From Lepidurus packardi (taxonomy: Eukaryota; Arthropoda; Branchiopoda; Notostraca; Triopsidae), in contig JAKZAN010000001.1 of NCBI GenBank assembly GCA_023053545.1, forward strand, positions 2,314,565 to 2,378,564: a DNA stretch of 64,000 nt, given 5' to 3'. The translations under genes and the position numbers were made by a program. This document shows, in pieces, positions 61,718 through 64,000 of this stretch (the stretch's first letter is position 1; the number at the start of each line of letters is the position of its first letter). Under the pieces are notes generated by a model. The model was given only the letters and a program-made list of their open reading frames with translations, was not told the DNA's origin and did not search any database.

Positions 61718-64000
61718 CTAAAAGTCTTCTTCACTTATTTGCATATCAACCGAAAAGACAGCCTCCCATGGCTCTCTAATAGCTTCAACAAATCGTCCCG
61801 CAGCTTCAGAAGTAGCAAAGGTCAAAATCCATTCTTCGTCACTCCCAGAAACGTCGTCCATAAAATAAAAACGAAGCTTTCCTCCTCGGCCAACAGAAGA
61901 CGCCTTAAAAAAAGTACAGCTTAAAGCACACTTTTGTTGAATAGGCTGAAAAAGAGCTTAAAATATAGGTTAGCTTACCACTGTGACCAGATTGGCAATA
62001 GAGTTTTGGCAAACCTTCAAAAGCTGACAGTCCACGGACAAAAGCCATCGTACGTCGCTTTGTATCAAAAATAGCTGTTCTTTATCACAAACAACAGCTA
62101 CGTCTAACTTCCCTTGCTTTGTCACGCTCCCACCTATTCATGATAAAAAAAATTTAGAACGTATTAATACTGCTTTTAAAGAGCTGAGAGTTGACGACAA
62201 AATTTTTTTTTCTAGTGCCTTTTTTCTAGTTTTCTAATAACTTCTTAATTTCATGATTCGTTACGTTTCAAGGTTTTCACAATTTATTGAGTTTTCACAA
62301 GAAACTGAGTTTCTTACCTTCAGCTGAGTAATGGAAGGCAAGTAGAAGGACCAATTCAAGTTCATGGTATTCTTCCTTTAGTTCCCCTTCGGTTAAACTC
62401 AAGACTAAAATGGGTGTGACTAACTGGGACATATCAACTGTCTGGAGCCGATACCCCGAGCGTTCAAATGCATCTGAAATGATAACAACATATTAAGGTA
62501 TATAGAAACGTATACTTTGCGGAATCTTCTTATAGTTCTTTAAATTACTTTAGATTCCATCAAATGCTTTAAAAAAACAGAGATAGCTTTATTTTGACGT
62601 AAAAGTATAGCCAAAGGGAAACAAATTGGTACTTTACCTTGTAAAAACTGTATAAAATTCTTAGTTCGTCTTTCGTCTCGCAGAATTAACAGGTGTGTCT
62701 CGTCCTTGAATTGTAAACCGACTGCTTGATTTCTATACGTGATTGAAACAGACTTCAAGGCAGATAAAACGTACGACGTCATTTTTTGTAACCATTTTTC
62801 GACCACCTCACTGGTAAAGACAAGAAAAATTCCCAAAATCATCTTCAACAATTAAGTTCACCTTTCAGGACCAATGATCTTCATAAAATAAACTCTATGG
62901 CTCGTCAAAACTAGCAGAACTGGTTCTTCTGGATTCGTGTCATTCAAATCCACCAAACCTGCCTAAATAGAAAATCTTATAATTTTTGAATCACGATACG
63001 ATTCCATGCGGGATTTGCAAAACTTCCACGTTTGTACCTTAAGCACACCTAGGAATTCTTCCCCTCGTCCAGTCATCAAACTCATCTCGCAATATAGCTT
63101 CAAACGATGATCCACCTTTAAAAACGGTAGATTGTATTACACAATGTAAAAATTTTAGGATTCAATTAAACTTTTACCTGAGAAAAATCCACATACGAGT
63201 ACATAATATTCGCTAATCCGCTATCTGCCGACGAACGTGTGCTTTTTGTGCACGATTTAATTGATTGAGTGGACACGGATTCAGTTTTCCCCGACGTAAA
63301 AGAAACAAGTCTATTCCCACTCACCGGCTGCAGAAAATCGTCTCTAAATTAGGAAAATAAATAAAGATAAATTAGACAATTTTTAGCATAGTAACTTTTG
63401 AAGGCTTACTCTGAGCACAAAACAAAATTCGGGTTAGAGCCGCGTTCCTTGTCGGCCACAACTTCAATATCGCTTTCCCGATCTTCTTCTCGATCTCGAC
63501 CCTGTTTTTCGACCGTTAAGACCACTACTGACTCTTCACGAGTCTCCCGATCCTCCACAACGACATTTTCTCGTTCCAGAACGATAACATCATCGTCAAA
63601 CTTCTGTTCTGGGGCTTCCAGTCCTTCAGGAGTGGGTGAAATCGCGGTAGGGGGAACTGAACCGGGCTCAATTTTGAGCAGCTCAAGCTCCAAGGACTTC
63701 AATAGACTGATCTCTTCAGCAAGAATCGCCTTTTCTTCCTCTGCTGCGCTTTCATTGGCGCCAATTTTATTACCCCAGCCTAGTAATTGGCTCAATTCGC
63801 GAGCACCTTGGGAGTGGAGCCAGTCTCCAGGCCCAAAAGTGGCCACCAAGGCCTCCAATTTCTGTTTTGTTCCGTCTCTCAGCGAACTCATACCTTCAAA
63901 AATATGAAAGAAATTAGTCTGAAAAATTTCGAAATTTTAAATTTAAGACGAGGACACTTTCTAGTAAAACACGCAACTCACTGAGGTCAGGAAGGGTGAC
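61718..64000 (-). CDS. STK11IP: STK11-interacting protein-like (3' part, runs off the window)
   Basis: Exons in coding order: beyond the window end to 63982, 63893-63410, 63343-63178, 63115-63038, 62962-62862, 62810-62638, 62473-62318, 62133-61979, 61903-61718 (stop). Human STK11IP (LIP1) binds the LKB1 kinase and SMAD4 and has N-terminal leucine-rich repeats, then a C-terminal pair of PH-like modules. Only the part after the repeats is here. Matches to the family: DHRLKLYCEMSL, EEPVLLVLTSHRVYFMKI, KNFIQFLQ and especially the C-terminal REPWEAVFSVDM. The 63410-63893 exon encodes a Glu-rich, probably disordered linker. The N-terminal repeats should lie beyond 64000. Confidence 0.85.

Overview
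The window is nuclear DNA of an animal. Every recognisable gene has spliceosomal introns, mostly about 45-100 bp with GT-AG ends, and the proteins are metazoan: a polydom/SVEP1 orthologue, cubilin, a caspase-activated DNase, a calcyphosine-like EF-hand protein, and the housekeeping genes COG1, TSR1, mitochondrial ribosomal protein mL51 and STK11IP. Short introns and gaps of 0.1-3 kb point to a compact invertebrate genome, perhaps of sponge or tunicate type, but the sequence alone does not fix the phylum. There is no bacterial operon structure and no CRISPR array.

Layout: 1-6868 is non-coding, with C-rich tracts on the + strand, a G24 run and a 218-bp (AT)n array. COG1 (6869-10616, +, 17 exons) converges on TSR1 (10698-13758, -, 9 exons), with 81 bp between the stop codons. 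Polydom/SVEP1 follows (14244-30084, -, 38 exons, about 3477 aa). A 3.25-kb gap with a hAT-like MITE and an RFX X-box leads to a calcyphosine-like gene (33335-34616, +), which converges on the DFFB/CAD nuclease (35403-36323 and upstream, -). After a gap with a second hAT MITE comes cubilin (38917-58698, -, 58 exons, about 3766 aa, 8 EGF-like and 27 CUB domains). Its introns carry a decayed R2-like retroelement and a TTAA-flanked MITE. A small multi-pass membrane protein of unknown family (59841-60836, +), mL51 (61112-61612, +) and the 3' part of an STK11IP-like gene (61718 to beyond the window end, -) finish the window.

The gene models were assembled by hand from reading frames, splice signals and recalled family architecture. 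For COG1, SVEP1, cubilin, calcyphosine and the membrane protein, the summed exon lengths are exact multiples of three. TSR1 misses by one base, exactly at the place where its frame breaks near 11523. The 5' exon(s) of DFFB were not resolved.

Functionally this looks like an ordinary mosaic of unrelated genes: Golgi tethering, ribosome assembly, extracellular adhesion, endocytosis, cilia, apoptotic DNA cleavage and mitochondrial translation. I found no convincing undescribed system. The points most worth a second look are the X-box before the calcyphosine-like gene, the TSR1 frame break, the 3.9-kb sushi-only exon in an otherwise intron-dense gene, and the nested mobile-element remnants.
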